From positions 116,595-180,594 of the forward strand of contig JBCBMY010000013.1 of the NCBI GenBank assembly GCA_039822045.1: a DNA stretch of 64,000 nt, in the 5' to 3' direction. Position numbers and translations under genes: made by a program. This document shows positions 1 through 8,007 of this stretch, one piece after another (position 1 is the stretch's first letter; the number at the start of each line of letters is the position of its first letter). The notes beneath the pieces were generated by a model. It worked only from the letters and a program-made list of their open reading frames with translations, was not told the DNA's origin and ran no database searches. The stretch comes from HLUCCA09 sp039822045. GTDB lineage: Bacteria > Pseudomonadota > Alphaproteobacteria > Rhodobacterales > Rhodobacteraceae.

Positions 1-411
1 GAAACGTCCTCGTGCGCGACCGGCCCGTCCCCCATGCCCATCCCTCAGGAACGCCAGGATCGCCGCGCCCTCGCGAGTGGCCCTCTCGGCGGAGCGCTCC
101 GGCTCCCAAGCCCAGAGGCGCCACTGGGCCACAAGCGGTTCCAGAATCCCGACCGCGGCGCCGACCTCCGGAATGGGCTGCGGTACCGTCTCTTCGCGCG
201 GGCCGTGCCCGTTCCGGTGCCGGAAGCTCTCGGACACCCGCGCATCGAGAAGGGTAGACGGTTCCGGCAGGGCGTGCTGCTGGGGCGCATACTGAGATGC
301 GCACATCGACTTGGCCCGATCCTGCGCATAACGCGCACAGAACGCCGCGCCGTTGATGACTGACGCACTGAGGATCGAGGCTACGCCCAATGTCGGGAGT
401 GGGATACGCAC
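1..411 (-). CDS. Putative secreted protein, cut off by the window edge
   Basis: An uninterrupted minus-strand reading frame runs from a GTG at 411 off the left edge, at least 137 codons without a stop. The N-terminus (MRIPLPTLGVASILSAS, then VINGAAFC) looks like a signal peptide. The mature part has two early cysteines (FC...SMC) and a proline/glutamate-rich stretch. The start abuts the TGA of the upstream frame (TGAGTG), so the two genes are probably translationally coupled. TTG at 390 is an alternative start. I do not recognise the family. Evidence for coding is the open frame, the hydrophobic leader and a codon use that fits the GC-rich neighbours. Confidence 0.5.
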   Translation of the reverse strand, partial: MRIPLPTLGVASILSASVINGAAFCARYAQDRAKSMCASQYAPQQHALPEPSTLLDARVSESFRHRNGHGPREETVPQPIPEVGAAVGILEPLVAQWRLWAWEPERSAERATREGAAILAFLRDGHGGRAGRARGRF

Positions 412-740
412 TCAGAGCCCGTCGAGCGCAGGGGGCGTTTCGGGGTCAGACGCGTTGAGGCAGAACGCCTCCCGGGCCTCCCGCTTCGGCTCGATTTCAC
501 AAGGTGGTTTGTTGAGGAGGCACAGAGAGGTGCACTCGGATGACTTGCCGTTCCCACACCATCTCGAAGAGGCGGCGAAGGGGAGGACAAGTTGCGTGTC
601 GCCGCTGACGACAGGGTCGTCCGCGGTCAGACCCCCGAGCCACTCGCTGATCTGCGCCGTCGCTCCTCAAGTCCTGACACGATTTGGACCGCGCTGGTCG
701 CGACGAGGAGGGCGGTGAGCAGGGTGGCAAGGCGGCGCAT
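412..740 (-). pseudogene. Small Cys-rich secreted protein, interrupted by a frameshift
   Basis: An ATG at 740 has a very good Shine-Dalgarno (GGAGGAG, then TCGAC) and encodes a clear signal peptide (MRRLATLLTALLVATSA). That frame stops near 627 after an arginine-rich, nonsense-like tail. From about 670 onward another minus frame, with no start codon of its own, reads like real protein (GATAQISEWLGGLTADD..., then WCGNGKSSECTSLCLL with several cysteines) and ends in TGA at 412. The two parts together would be a ~110-residue exported Cys-rich protein. The shift falls at about 660-675. It could be a true pseudogene, a sequencing error or, less likely, programmed frameshifting. Function is unknown. 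Confidence 0.5.
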
Positions 741-877
741 GTCGACTCCTCCGATGTCCGCGCAGTGTGCCCCCGTGATGCCCGTCGTTTGTCTCAGACG
801 CGGGTGGTCGTCACACCACGGGCGACGGCACGGCCCGCATTGTTTCTTGAATGGCAACAGTTTCTCACGCGGCGGAG

Positions 878-949
878 TCCTATGAAGCTCATATGGGATT
901 CATACCGGACTCATATGCGAGTCATATGGAATTCATATGCTTTTCATAC
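878..949. repeat. Tandem repeat with exact 11-bp period
   Basis: The core TCATA recurs at 889, 900, 911, 922, 933 and 944, and a degenerate copy (TCCTATG) starts at 878. This gives about seven units of consensus TCATATGNNNN with an invariant 11-bp period. On the minus strand the unit reads CATATGANTCC. The array is AT-rich in a GC-rich region and lies between two leftward genes. Because 33 bp is a multiple of both 11 and 3, translation in any frame gives an 11-residue repeat. Confidence 0.85.
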
Positions 950-978
950 GCCTGCCGAAGGGCTCAGGATTGTTTCCA

Positions 979-1395
979 TCAGACGCCCACATCGGGGCCC
1001 AGGCACATCATCGGCTCGTCGGCCTCGCCCGCCTCATAAAGCTCGGTGCCGGCCTCGCGTCCCTCGAACAGCGCCCGCAGCTGGCCGCCGTCATTGTGGA
1101 ACGTCCAGCATTGCGGCGTGGGGTTGTCCTCATAGACAAAGCAGATCTGGTCGCCCAGCGGATACCACATCCCGTCCTTGCAGCGCCCATCGAGGAACGA
1201 CCAGGTGACGCGGCGGTTTTCGTGATATTCTTCAACGCCATAGGCCTGACCCTGGGAGTAGAAATAGAGCGTCTTTCCGGTGGTGTAGGCCTCGAATTCC
1301 GAGCCGCTCATGGGGCTTTGCGCGGCCCATAGAGGGGCGGTGGCGGCGAGGGTAAGCAGGGCGACGAGGCGGGCGCGGGGCATCGTGCGGGGCAT
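979..1395 (-). CDS. Conserved hypothetical secreted protein
   Basis: This is a 138-residue protein with a signal peptide (ARLVALLTLAATAPLWAAQ) and a mature domain carrying aromatic and cysteine motifs (GKTLYFYSQG, NRRVTWSFLDGRC, DQICFVYE, PQCWTF). Three internal cysteines suggest an oxidised periplasmic fold. I chose the ATG at 1395 because AGGAGA sits just upstream; a second ATG lies at 1383. The open frame extends far upstream to about 3036, but that part is antisense to ftsY and is a GC-rich artefact. The sequence resembles small secreted proteins common in Rhodobacteraceae, but I cannot name a family or function. Confidence 0.75.
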   Translation of the reverse strand: MPRTMPRARLVALLTLAATAPLWAAQSPMSGSEFEAYTTGKTLYFYSQGQAYGVEEYHENRRVTWSFLDGRCKDGMWYPLGDQICFVYEDNPTPQCWTFHNDGGQLRALFEGREAGTELYEAGEADEPMMCLGPDVGV

Positions 1396-1521
1396 GGGCT
1401 CTCCTGTCACCAAACGGGTGGACCATCGCAGAGAATGCCCCCTCTGACCAGAGGCGCGCGCCCCCTTCCATCCCCTCCCAAAGCCCATTACCTCAAGATG
1501 AGCGAAAATCGGAACATGGCG

Positions 1522-2883
1522 ATGGCCTTCTTCAAGAAACTCCGCGAGCGGATGTTCAAGTCCTCCTCCAAATTGGACCAGGGTCTTGATGCCATCGTCC
1601 AGGACGGGGGAACGGCGGACGAGCCTGATATCCCTCAGGAAATTCCTCCGGCTCCCGCGCCTGAGCCAGAGCCTGTTCCGGCGCCGACGCCCGAGCCCGC
1701 GCCGGTTCCTGAGCCCCCGAGCGAAGTGCCGCCGGCGCCGCCGGCGGAAGAGCCCGTGCCCGTACCCGAGCCGGCTCCGGACCCTCGGCCCGAACCACCA
1801 GCTCCGCCCGAGGTGCCGCCCTCGCCTGAGCCGGCGACGCCCGTGCCTCCGGCAGAGATCCCCTTGCCTGACGCGCCGCAACCCGCTGAAAGTCCGGTTG
1901 AAATCCCCGAAGCGCCCAGCGAGGTACCGCAGCAGCAGCCGGGGTTCTTCGGGCGGCTCCTCGGCCGCGGCGGCGGAGCCGAAGCTGCGTCCGAGCCTGT
2001 TCCGGCAGCCGTTCCGCCCCAACCCTCCCCCTCTGGCCCCGTCGTCCGCCGCGCGCTTGACGACGACATGCTGGAGAGCCTCGAGGAACTCCTGATCGCC
2101 TCCGACATGGGGGTCGACACGGCCCTGCGCGTGACCGCCAACCTCGCCGAGGGGCGCTTTGGCCGGCGCCTTTCCACTCATGAAATCAAGCGGTTGCTTG
2201 CCGAGGAGATCGCCCGGATCATGGAGCCGGTGGCCCGGCCGCTGCCGCTCTATGCCAAGACGCCCCAGGTGGTTCTGGTGGTCGGCGTCAACGGATCGGG
2301 CAAGACCACCACCATCGGCAAACTCGCCAGCCAGTTCCGCGAAGCCGGCAAGAAGGTGGTCATTGCCGCCGGCGACACCTTCCGCGCCGCGGCCGTCGAG
2401 CAGCTGCAGATCTGGGGCGAGCGCGCGGGCGTCCCGGTGATGACCGCGGCCGAAGGGTCCGACCCCGCGAGCCTTGCCTTCGACGCCATGGCCAAGGCCG
2501 AGGCCGACGGCGCGGACCTGCTGCTGATCGACACGGCCGGCCGCCTGCAGAACCGCGAGGATCTGATGGCGGAACTGGCCAAAATCGTTCGCGTCATCCG
2601 CAAGCGCGACCCCGACGCGCCGCACAACACGCTGTTGGTACTCGACGCCACCACGGGCCAGAACGCGCTGAGCCAGGTGGAGACGTTCAAGAAGCTCGCC
2701 GACGTCTCGGGCCTCGTGATGACCAAGCTCGACGGCACGGCCCGCGGCGGCGTCCTCGTCGCTCTCGCCGACAAGTTCGGCCTGCCGATCCACGCCATTG
2801 GCGTCGGCGAACAAATCGACGACCTCTCCCCCTTCGATCCCGAAGACTTCGCCGCCGCTCTGACGGGGCTGGAGGTCGCCTGA
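1522..2883 (+). CDS. ftsY: Signal recognition particle receptor FtsY
   Basis: FtsY is the SRP-receptor GTPase that docks ribosome-SRP complexes at the inner membrane. The NG domain is complete: an N-domain helical part (LDDDMLESLEELLIASDMGV), the P-loop GVNGSGKTT at about residues 255-263, DTFRAAAVEQL near 284, DTAGR near 336 and the guanine-specificity loop TKLDGTARGG near 401. The ~100-residue acidic/proline-rich linker (about residues 38-135, many P-E-P and P-A-P repeats) is long and replaces the usual acidic A domain. The start MAFFKKLRERMF fits the family and has GGAA seven bases upstream; ATGs at 1498 and 1516 are alternatives. Confidence 0.95.
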   Translation: MAFFKKLRERMFKSSSKLDQGLDAIVQDGGTADEPDIPQEIPPAPAPEPEPVPAPTPEPAPVPEPPSEVPPAPPAEEPVPVPEPAPDPRPEPPAPPEVPPSPEPATPVPPAEIPLPDAPQPAESPVEIPEAPSEVPQQQPGFFGRLLGRGGGAEAASEPVPAAVPPQPSPSGPVVRRALDDDMLESLEELLIASDMGVDTALRVTANLAEGRFGRRLSTHEIKRLLAEEIARIMEPVARPLPLYAKTPQVVLVVGVNGSGKTTTIGKLASQFREAGKKVVIAAGDTFRAAAVEQLQIWGERAGVPVMTAAEGSDPASLAFDAMAKAEADGADLLLIDTAGRLQNREDLMAELAKIVRVIRKRDPDAPHNTLLVLDATTGQNALSQVETFKKLADVSGLVMTKLDGTARGGVLVALADKFGLPIHAIGVGEQIDDLSPFDPEDFAAALTGLEVA

Positions 2884-2942
2884 CCGGCGTTGCCGGAACG
2901 ACCCCGCCTCGCTAGGCTCAGGCCATTGAGCGGGGTGACCCC

Positions 2943-4697
2943 ATGCGCTGGATTCTGCTGTGCCTTTTGATCTGCCTCGCCGCCCCCCTAGCGGCTGAGG
3001 AGATACGTCGCGCCACCAACGCCAGTGACTGCCCAATCGGCACCGATGACGAACCCGACTGGTGGACCCCCCAGGAAAGTTTCGCCTGGCGCAAGATCTG
3101 CGCTGGCGAGCTGGCGGACATGCGGTTCGCCACCAACGCGGACGGGACGCGCGGTGAAAATGACGGCGCCGGGTGCCGCGCCTTCACGGCGGACCCGGAC
3201 GACCCGACAGAGCTTCTGGAGCCCGACGACTGGCCCGAGACGAGGACCCTGTCCCCCCGCTTCCTCCGCCAGATCGCCGCCCGCGCGCCGTTCACCGAGG
3301 CGCCCGCCGTGCCGATGGTCCGCATCCGCTGTGCCCAAGTCACCGGGCATCTCTCGCTCCGGGACGAGACCATCCCGCAGACGCTGTGGATGAATGCGAG
3401 CCGGTTGGACCGGGGCCTCGACCTCGAGAACGCCCGGTTCGGGGGAGACCTGTCACTCAACGACAGCCTGCTTCCGCCGCGCGTGACGGCCCATGTCGTG
3501 CAGGTGTCGGGCGACTGGTTTCTGCAACGCGTGCACGCTGCGCGGATCGGCGCCATCGGCGCCCGGATCGGGGGGGCAGTCTCGGCCACCGGGTCCACCT
3601 TCACCGGCCTGTTCAACGCGGATGGGATGGAGGTGGGGGGCGGCGTGTCCCTGCACGACATGCCGTCCGTGGCGGAGGTGAACCTTCTCGGGGCGAAAAT
3701 CGGGGGGAGTGTTGGGGCCGACGGGTCCACCCTCACCGGCCTGTTCACCGCGGATGGGATGGAAGTGGGGGGCGGCCTGTTCCTGCGTGACATGCCGTCC
3801 GTGGCGGCGGTTGAGCTGAGCAGCGTAAGGGTCGGGAGCATGCTGCAGCTTCAGGGCTCGGGGTTCCATGACGTTGTTGACTTGAGCGGCGTCGAGGTTG
3901 CCGACGAGGTGCTCATGTGGCGCGACGGGGTCGGCATGGACTGGCAGGAGGGCGCCTCGCTGATCCTGCGGAACGCGTCCGTCGGCGCTTTGCAGGCAGA
4001 GATGCCGGGCTCGTGGCAAGAAGCGGCCGGGCGCTGGATTCCGTATGATCTCGCCGGGTTCAGCTATGGGCGGCTGGGCGGGTTCACCTCCCGACCGGGC
4101 AACGACATGGCGGAGGTTGGGCCCGCGAGACCATACGTCGACTGGTTGAACGCCGAGGGCCTGTCGGAGGAGGGCGACCGGGAGCTGTATGGCCCGCAGC
4201 CCTATCGGCAGCTCGCCCGCGTCCTTCGCGAGATGGGGGCCGTGGCGCAGGCGGATCGGGTGGACTTTGCGCGGCTGATGCACCGTCGGGCGACGCATTT
4301 CGGAGCAGTGAATACCGCGTGGGATTACATGGTGGGGGCGTTCCGGTGGGGCGTTGACACCGTGGCGCTCGTCTTCGTGGGGTTCGGGGTGTATCCGGGC
4401 GTTGCGCTGGCTTGGTTTCTGGCGCTTGTGGGGGCCGGGGTGGTCGTGGGCAAGCGGTCTCCCGATCTCGGGGATATGAGTTTCTGGGAGCGGACGTGGT
4501 TCAGTCTGGAGAATGCCCTGCCGCTGATCGAACTGTCGCATCGGCATGCCGCGTATACCCATCGCAGCTTCGACCCCAATGGCGCACCGACCTCCGTGGA
4601 TGCACCGCGCGTCGCCAACTTCTTTCATTTCCAGAAAGTGGCTGGCTTTGCGCTGGCGACTGTCCTAGTTGGCGCGTTGACGTTGCTGGGAGGCTGA
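2943..4697 (+). CDS. Quasi-pentapeptide-repeat membrane protein of unknown function
   Basis: This 584-residue protein begins with a signal peptide (MRWILLCLLICLAAPLAAEE). The middle (about residues 130-340) is a beta-helix-like region with repeats such as LGAKIGGSVGADGSTLTGLF and ADGMEVGGGLFLRDMPSVA. A 44-residue unit is duplicated almost exactly (residues ~217-260 and ~261-300). Hydrophobic segments at about 473-500 and 565-583 anchor the C-terminus. Proteins with this architecture are often annotated 'membrane-associated oxidoreductase', but I see no catalytic or cofactor motif. It is followed four bases later by yciB and probably cotranscribed with it. Confidence 0.8.
   Translation: MRWILLCLLICLAAPLAAEEIRRATNASDCPIGTDDEPDWWTPQESFAWRKICAGELADMRFATNADGTRGENDGAGCRAFTADPDDPTELLEPDDWPETRTLSPRFLRQIAARAPFTEAPAVPMVRIRCAQVTGHLSLRDETIPQTLWMNASRLDRGLDLENARFGGDLSLNDSLLPPRVTAHVVQVSGDWFLQRVHAARIGAIGARIGGAVSATGSTFTGLFNADGMEVGGGVSLHDMPSVAEVNLLGAKIGGSVGADGSTLTGLFTADGMEVGGGLFLRDMPSVAAVELSSVRVGSMLQLQGSGFHDVVDLSGVEVADEVLMWRDGVGMDWQEGASLILRNASVGALQAEMPGSWQEAAGRWIPYDLAGFSYGRLGGFTSRPGNDMAEVGPARPYVDWLNAEGLSEEGDRELYGPQPYRQLARVLREMGAVAQADRVDFARLMHRRATHFGAVNTAWDYMVGAFRWGVDTVALVFVGFGVYPGVALAWFLALVGAGVVVGKRSPDLGDMSFWERTWFSLENALPLIELSHRHAAYTHRSFDPNGAPTSVDAPRVANFFHFQKVAGFALATVLVGALTLLGG
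3591..3815 (+). repeat. Imperfect 132-bp direct duplication inside a gene
   Basis: The stretch beginning GGGTCCACC at 3591 recurs at 3723, an offset of 132 bp (44 codons). The first ~85 bp of each copy match with only a few substitutions, encoding STFTGLFNADGMEVGGGV... and STLTGLFTADGMEVGGGL.... The high nucleotide identity points to a recent in-frame duplication of one beta-helix unit. Confidence 0.85.
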
Positions 4698-4701
4698 TGC
4701 C

Positions 4702-5313
4702 GTGGACGACAGGCCGGTGAACCCCGTCGTGAAGCAGGTGCTGGAGCTTGGGCCGCCGATTGGGTTCTTCGTGGCCTACCTGTGGCTCCGCGACCGGACC
4801 TTCGAGATCGGCGGAACGGAGTATGACGGGTTTATCGTCGCGGCGGCCGGCTTCGTGCCTGTCCTGCTCGTGACCATGGCGATCCTGTGGAAGCTGACGG
4901 GCAAGCTCTCGCGCCTTCAGGCGGTGACGGCGGTGCTTGTCGTCGTGTTCGGCGGGCTGACCGTGTGGTTCAACGACGAGACGTTCTTCAAGATGAAGAC
5001 GACGATCGTTTATGGCCTCTTCGCCGGAATCCTTGGGCTGGGGCTCCTTCGGGGCCAGAGCTGGCTCGCCTGGGTGCTGGGGGAGTTCATGCCGATGGCA
5101 GACGAGGGCTGGATGAAGCTTACGCGGCGCCTGGCGTTTGGCTTTGCGGTGCTGGCGGTGGCCAATGAGATCGTTTGGCGCACGATGTCGACCGATACCT
5201 GGGTGAAGATCGAAACGTTCGGCTTCCCGATTGCGCTGTTCCTGTGGCTCTGGCTGTCGATCATCAGCCTGCAGGAGCATATCGAGGACGAAGAGGGCGC
5301 CGGCGGCAAGTGA
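4702..5313 (+). CDS. yciB: YciB/IspZ-type inner-membrane protein (septation protein A family)
   Basis: The 203-residue polytopic protein shows family hallmarks: an N-terminal LELGPPIGFFVAYLW, several hydrophobic helices, the central WFNDETFFKMKTTIVYGLFA, and the C-terminal WLSIISLQEHIE. YciB (IspZ/IntA) proteins have five to six membrane spans and are linked to cell-envelope and septum maintenance; the biochemical activity is unknown. The start is GTG at 4702, with GGGAGG eight bases upstream, and it follows the previous stop by four bases. Lying near ftsY is a common arrangement in Rhodobacterales. Confidence 0.9.
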   Translation: MDDRPVNPVVKQVLELGPPIGFFVAYLWLRDRTFEIGGTEYDGFIVAAAGFVPVLLVTMAILWKLTGKLSRLQAVTAVLVVVFGGLTVWFNDETFFKMKTTIVYGLFAGILGLGLLRGQSWLAWVLGEFMPMADEGWMKLTRRLAFGFAVLAVANEIVWRTMSTDTWVKIETFGFPIALFLWLWLSIISLQEHIEDEEGAGGK

Positions 5314-5382
5314 CGCCCTTGCCATGGGCACGCAGCGCGACAGGTTGGGCAGCATATCAGCCAGCCAACGGAGCCAGCGCCC

Positions 5383-5625
5383 ATGTCCGACACGCCGATC
5401 ATCGCGCAGAAAGAGCCCTATCCCGTCGAGGTTGAGGCCGGGAAGACCTATTTCTGGTGCACCTGCGGGCGCTCGTCGCGCCAGCCGTTTTGCGATGGCA
5501 GCCACAAGGACACGTCGCTCACACCGATGAAGTATGAGGCTGATACGTCGAAGACGCTCTACTTCTGCGGCTGCAAGGCGACCGGGAACGCGCCGCTCTG
5601 CGACGGCTCGCACAACAAGCTCTGA
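5383..5625 (+). CDS. CDGSH iron-sulfur domain protein with two CDGSH motifs
   Basis: This 80-residue protein carries two copies of the mitoNEET-type 2Fe-2S ligand motif: CTCGRSSRQPFCDGSH and CGCKATGNAPLCDGSH. Each supplies the 3-Cys/1-His ligand set. Tandem CDGSH proteins of this size are bacterial and are thought to act in redox or Fe-S handling. GGAG lies upstream of the ATG. The gene is monocistronic in appearance and converges with the NTF2-like gene; the 43-bp gap between them has a GC-rich inverted repeat but no clear T-run. Confidence 0.93.
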   Translation: MSDTPIIAQKEPYPVEVEAGKTYFWCTCGRSSRQPFCDGSHKDTSLTPMKYEADTSKTLYFCGCKATGNAPLCDGSHNKL

Positions 5626-5668
5626 CGCGGGGCGCGGAGAGGCGATCGGGCGCCCCTCGCACCCGCAA

Positions 5669-6082
5669 TCAGGCCCAGCCGAGTTGCTTCAGCGAGTGCA
5701 GGTCGTTCCAGATCTTCGTCATGTGGCGGATTTTGCCGTCCTCGAAATCCATGACGTAGGCATAGTCGGCCGCCACAATCTTGCCCGTCGGCGCCCCGTT
5801 GCCCGCATCCACCGTGTGGGTGCCGTGGAACACCGCCGTCGCGGTGACGTTGCCGCGCTCGGCATCCTCGGCGAACGACTTCAGTTCGTAATGGCCATCG
5901 GGGATCGGCACGAGCAGGCCCTTCATCCAGTCGGCATACCCCGCGAGCGTGCTGACATCGGCCAGCGCGTCGGATTGCCCCGAAAAGCTCGCGTCATCGT
6001 GGCAGAACGCTTTGCAGCCCTCCCAGCCTTGCCCGGTCTCGCAGGCCTCGAAGAAGTCTCGCGCAGTGTGCATGTTGGACAT
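5669..6082 (-). CDS. NTF2-like / SnoaL-type protein
   Basis: This 137-residue protein has the size and pattern of SnoaL/NTF2-like cone-fold proteins: an N-terminal helix (ARDFFEACETGQGWEGCKAF), then DASFSGQSDALADVSTLAGYADWMKG, and C-terminal strands ending FEDGKIRHMTKIWND. Family members include polyketide cyclases, isomerases and stress-related binding proteins, so the substrate cannot be inferred. Start: ATG at 6082 with AGGGGA about six bases upstream. An in-frame ATG three codons later (SNM) is possible. Confidence 0.8.
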   Translation of the reverse strand: MSNMHTARDFFEACETGQGWEGCKAFCHDDASFSGQSDALADVSTLAGYADWMKGLLVPIPDGHYELKSFAEDAERGNVTATAVFHGTHTVDAGNGAPTGKIVAADYAYVMDFEDGKIRHMTKIWNDLHSLKQLGWA

Positions 6083-6185
6083 GGTATTCCCCTGATCCGG
6101 GCGTCATTCGCCGTACCTGCGGACGCTAGCACCGGGCTCCTAGCGCCACCACCGATTTGCCCGCACTCTCACGTGCGGTCTGCCG

Positions 6186-6902
6186 CTACTTCTGCCCGAA
6201 GAGGACCTTTTGGGAGGCGCGCTCCTCGTCCGCGCTTGGCTTGCGATCGCGCAGCTCGGCGGCGACGTCGCGGCCGGCTATTACGCCGGGGCGGGCCGCG
6301 ACCGTGTCGAGCCAGCGGGCGAGGTTCGGCTTGTCCTCGATGGTCTGCTGCTGCCCTTCCCAAAGCGTGGCCCAGGGCCAGATCGCCATATCGGCGATGG
6401 AAAAGAAATCGCCTGCAACGAACTCATGCTTGGCCAACTGGCCGTCGAGCACGCGATAGAGGCGCCCGGTTTCATTGCGGTAGCGGTCCTGCGCGTAGGG
6501 CAGCACCTGCGGCGGTTCCATCTTGGGTGCGTATTTCAGGAAATGGTGGGCCTGGCCGGCCATCGGGCCGACGCCGCCCATCTGCCACATCAGCCATTCC
6601 TCGACGGCGACGCGCTCCCGCTCGCTGGATCCGCCGAAGCGGCCCGTTTTGCGGGCAAGGTATTGCAGGATCGCCCCGGACTCGAACACCGAGATCGAGG
6701 CGCCATCGGGGCCATCGGGATCGACAATCGCAGGCATCCGGTTGTTCGGGGCAATCTTGAGGAAGTCAGGATTGAACTGATCGCCCTTGCCGATGTTGAT
6801 CAGGTGCAGGTTGTAGGGAAGCTCCATCTCGTGGAGTGCGATGGAGACCTTCCAGCCATTGGGCGTGGGCCAGTAATAAAGGTCAATGGGGGTGGCGGAC
6901 AT
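6186..6902 (-). CDS. Glutathione S-transferase (nu-class / YghU-YfcG like)
   Basis: The 238-residue protein has an N-terminal thioredoxin-like domain (IDLYYWPTPNGWKVSIALHE, then NRMPAIVDPD and the glutathione-binding FESGAILQYLA) and an all-helical C-terminal domain (EWLMWQMGGVGPMAGQAHHF, then FSIADMAIWPWATLW). The TPNGWKV and WQMGGVGPM motifs fit the disulfide-bond reductase GSTs YfcG and YghU. AAGGAG precedes the ATG. The next gene on the same strand (alpha/beta hydrolase) lies just upstream, so the two may be cotranscribed. Confidence 0.92.
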   Translation of the reverse strand: MSATPIDLYYWPTPNGWKVSIALHEMELPYNLHLINIGKGDQFNPDFLKIAPNNRMPAIVDPDGPDGASISVFESGAILQYLARKTGRFGGSSERERVAVEEWLMWQMGGVGPMAGQAHHFLKYAPKMEPPQVLPYAQDRYRNETGRLYRVLDGQLAKHEFVAGDFFSIADMAIWPWATLWEGQQQTIEDKPNLARWLDTVAARPGVIAGRDVAAELRDRKPSADEERASQKVLFGQK

Positions 6903-6929
6903 CGGAGGCTCCTTCGCGTTGCGTGAGCC

Positions 6930-7868
6930 TTAGGATGTCTCTCCCCTGGGAAAGGGCAAGGGCAGCGCTGGCGGTTGGACCAGACGTGACCAGCGCGGTG
7001 CGGGCTTAGCGGGCAAGACCGCGCGCAGGCGGTCGAAAGGCATCCCGTCGGCCAAGACGGCGCGATAGATGTCGAACACGCCAGGGCGCAGATAGACCGA
7101 CCAGTGGCAGATCCGGCGGTCGGCGGGCGGGATCGGCAGGCCGAGGGCCGCGAGCGCACCGCGCGTGCCGTCATGGTCGATGGGAAGATCCAGCCAGCGC
7201 GGGGTGGGGGCACTAGCCTGTCCGAGGCCCTGGCCGAGGGCTCTGTCCCCCCAACGATGCGGCGCGACGAGCCATTCGAGCATGTAATCGAAAAGGTCGT
7301 TCTCGCGGCTCGTGACGTTGAGGACCTCAAGGGCGCGGCCCGCGGGTGTATCAAGCAGGCTGGCCGCACGGCTGCGCATCTCGGCCGCGGCCAACAGGAC
7401 GACGCGCCCCATCGCGCCCGGCCTGAGGTGGGGCAGCGCCGTGAGGGCGACGCGTGCGCCGAGCGAGTGCGCGAGCACATGCACGGGTCGGCCGGGTCGC
7501 CTGATGCGGACGAGATTGATGAGCTCGGCGAGGCCCGCCCCCGCCGCGGCGGCCGAGGTGTAGGCCTGCCAAAGCGAGCCGCGCGCCTCCCATCCAAGGG
7601 CCACGCACAGGGGCTCTGGGCCGCGTCCCGCGCCGAGGCCAAGCTGGCGCGGCCAACTGACCGCCTTCCAGCAGGACCGCGGATCGAGCGACAGGATGTG
7701 GGTATGGGGATCGTGCTCATCGAGGCGGGGCGAGAACTTGTAGCCGTGGATCAGCACGATCACCGGGGCGCCGTCGGGCAGCGCATCGACAGCCCGGGCA
7801 AGCCTCTTCCGCGCGGCACCGCGCGCCGCCAGGGTCGATCCGCTGATGTTCAATCGTACGAGCGGCAT
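6930..7868 (-). CDS. Alpha/beta hydrolase
   Basis: This 312-residue protein has the oxyanion strand VIVLIHGYKFSP and the nucleophile elbow HSLGAR in VHVLAHSLGARVALTAL, typical of serine hydrolases with an alpha/beta fold. A DUF900/lipase-like substrate role is possible but not demonstrable. I start at ATG 7868 (MPLVRLNISG), which has GGAGG six bases upstream, rather than at 7910. No signal peptide is visible, so it is probably cytoplasmic. Confidence 0.82.
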   Translation of the reverse strand: MPLVRLNISGSTLAARGAARKRLARAVDALPDGAPVIVLIHGYKFSPRLDEHDPHTHILSLDPRSCWKAVSWPRQLGLGAGRGPEPLCVALGWEARGSLWQAYTSAAAAGAGLAELINLVRIRRPGRPVHVLAHSLGARVALTALPHLRPGAMGRVVLLAAAEMRSRAASLLDTPAGRALEVLNVTSRENDLFDYMLEWLVAPHRWGDRALGQGLGQASAPTPRWLDLPIDHDGTRGALAALGLPIPPADRRICHWSVYLRPGVFDIYRAVLADGMPFDRLRAVLPAKPAPRWSRLVQPPALPLPFPRGETS

Positions 7869-7973
7869 TGCCCGCCTCCACAACATATTGTGGCGCCCAT
7901 AGGCGAGCATTGCTTCGCTGGGGTGACAGCTGGGTTACACAACCGTGACGGGTCCGTAACGAAAGGGTAACTG

Positions 7974-8002
7974 TTGACCATGCGCCACACTGGGCGTATG
8001 CG
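7974..8002 (+). promoter_or_regulatory. Predicted sigma-70 promoter for metZ
   Basis: TTGACC (7974-7979) and TATGCG (7997-8002) are separated by 17 bp. Transcription would begin near 8009, at the 5' edge of the SAM-II aptamer. This is a good match to a housekeeping promoter and it fits the riboswitch position. Confidence 0.6.
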
Positions 8003-8007
8003 ATTGG

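Noticed and set aside
878..949. CRISPR array
   Set aside because: Unit length of 11 bp with no spacer-sized unique segments and no cas genes.
851..1039. 62-codon frame across the 11-bp repeats
   Set aside because: All three frames are open across the repeat simply because of its composition, there is no Shine-Dalgarno, and the end is antisense to the secreted-protein gene.
1396..3036. Long minus-strand frame continuing the secreted protein gene upstream to 3036 (685 codons)
   Set aside because: It is antisense to ftsY and has the Arg/Gly/His-rich composition of a GC-rich shadow; the Shine-Dalgarno and signal peptide fix the true start at 1395.
5626..5668. Terminator between the CDGSH and NTF2-like genes
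   Set aside because: A GC-rich inverted repeat (GGGGCGC...GCGCCCC) is present but the loop is long and there is no T-run on either strand.
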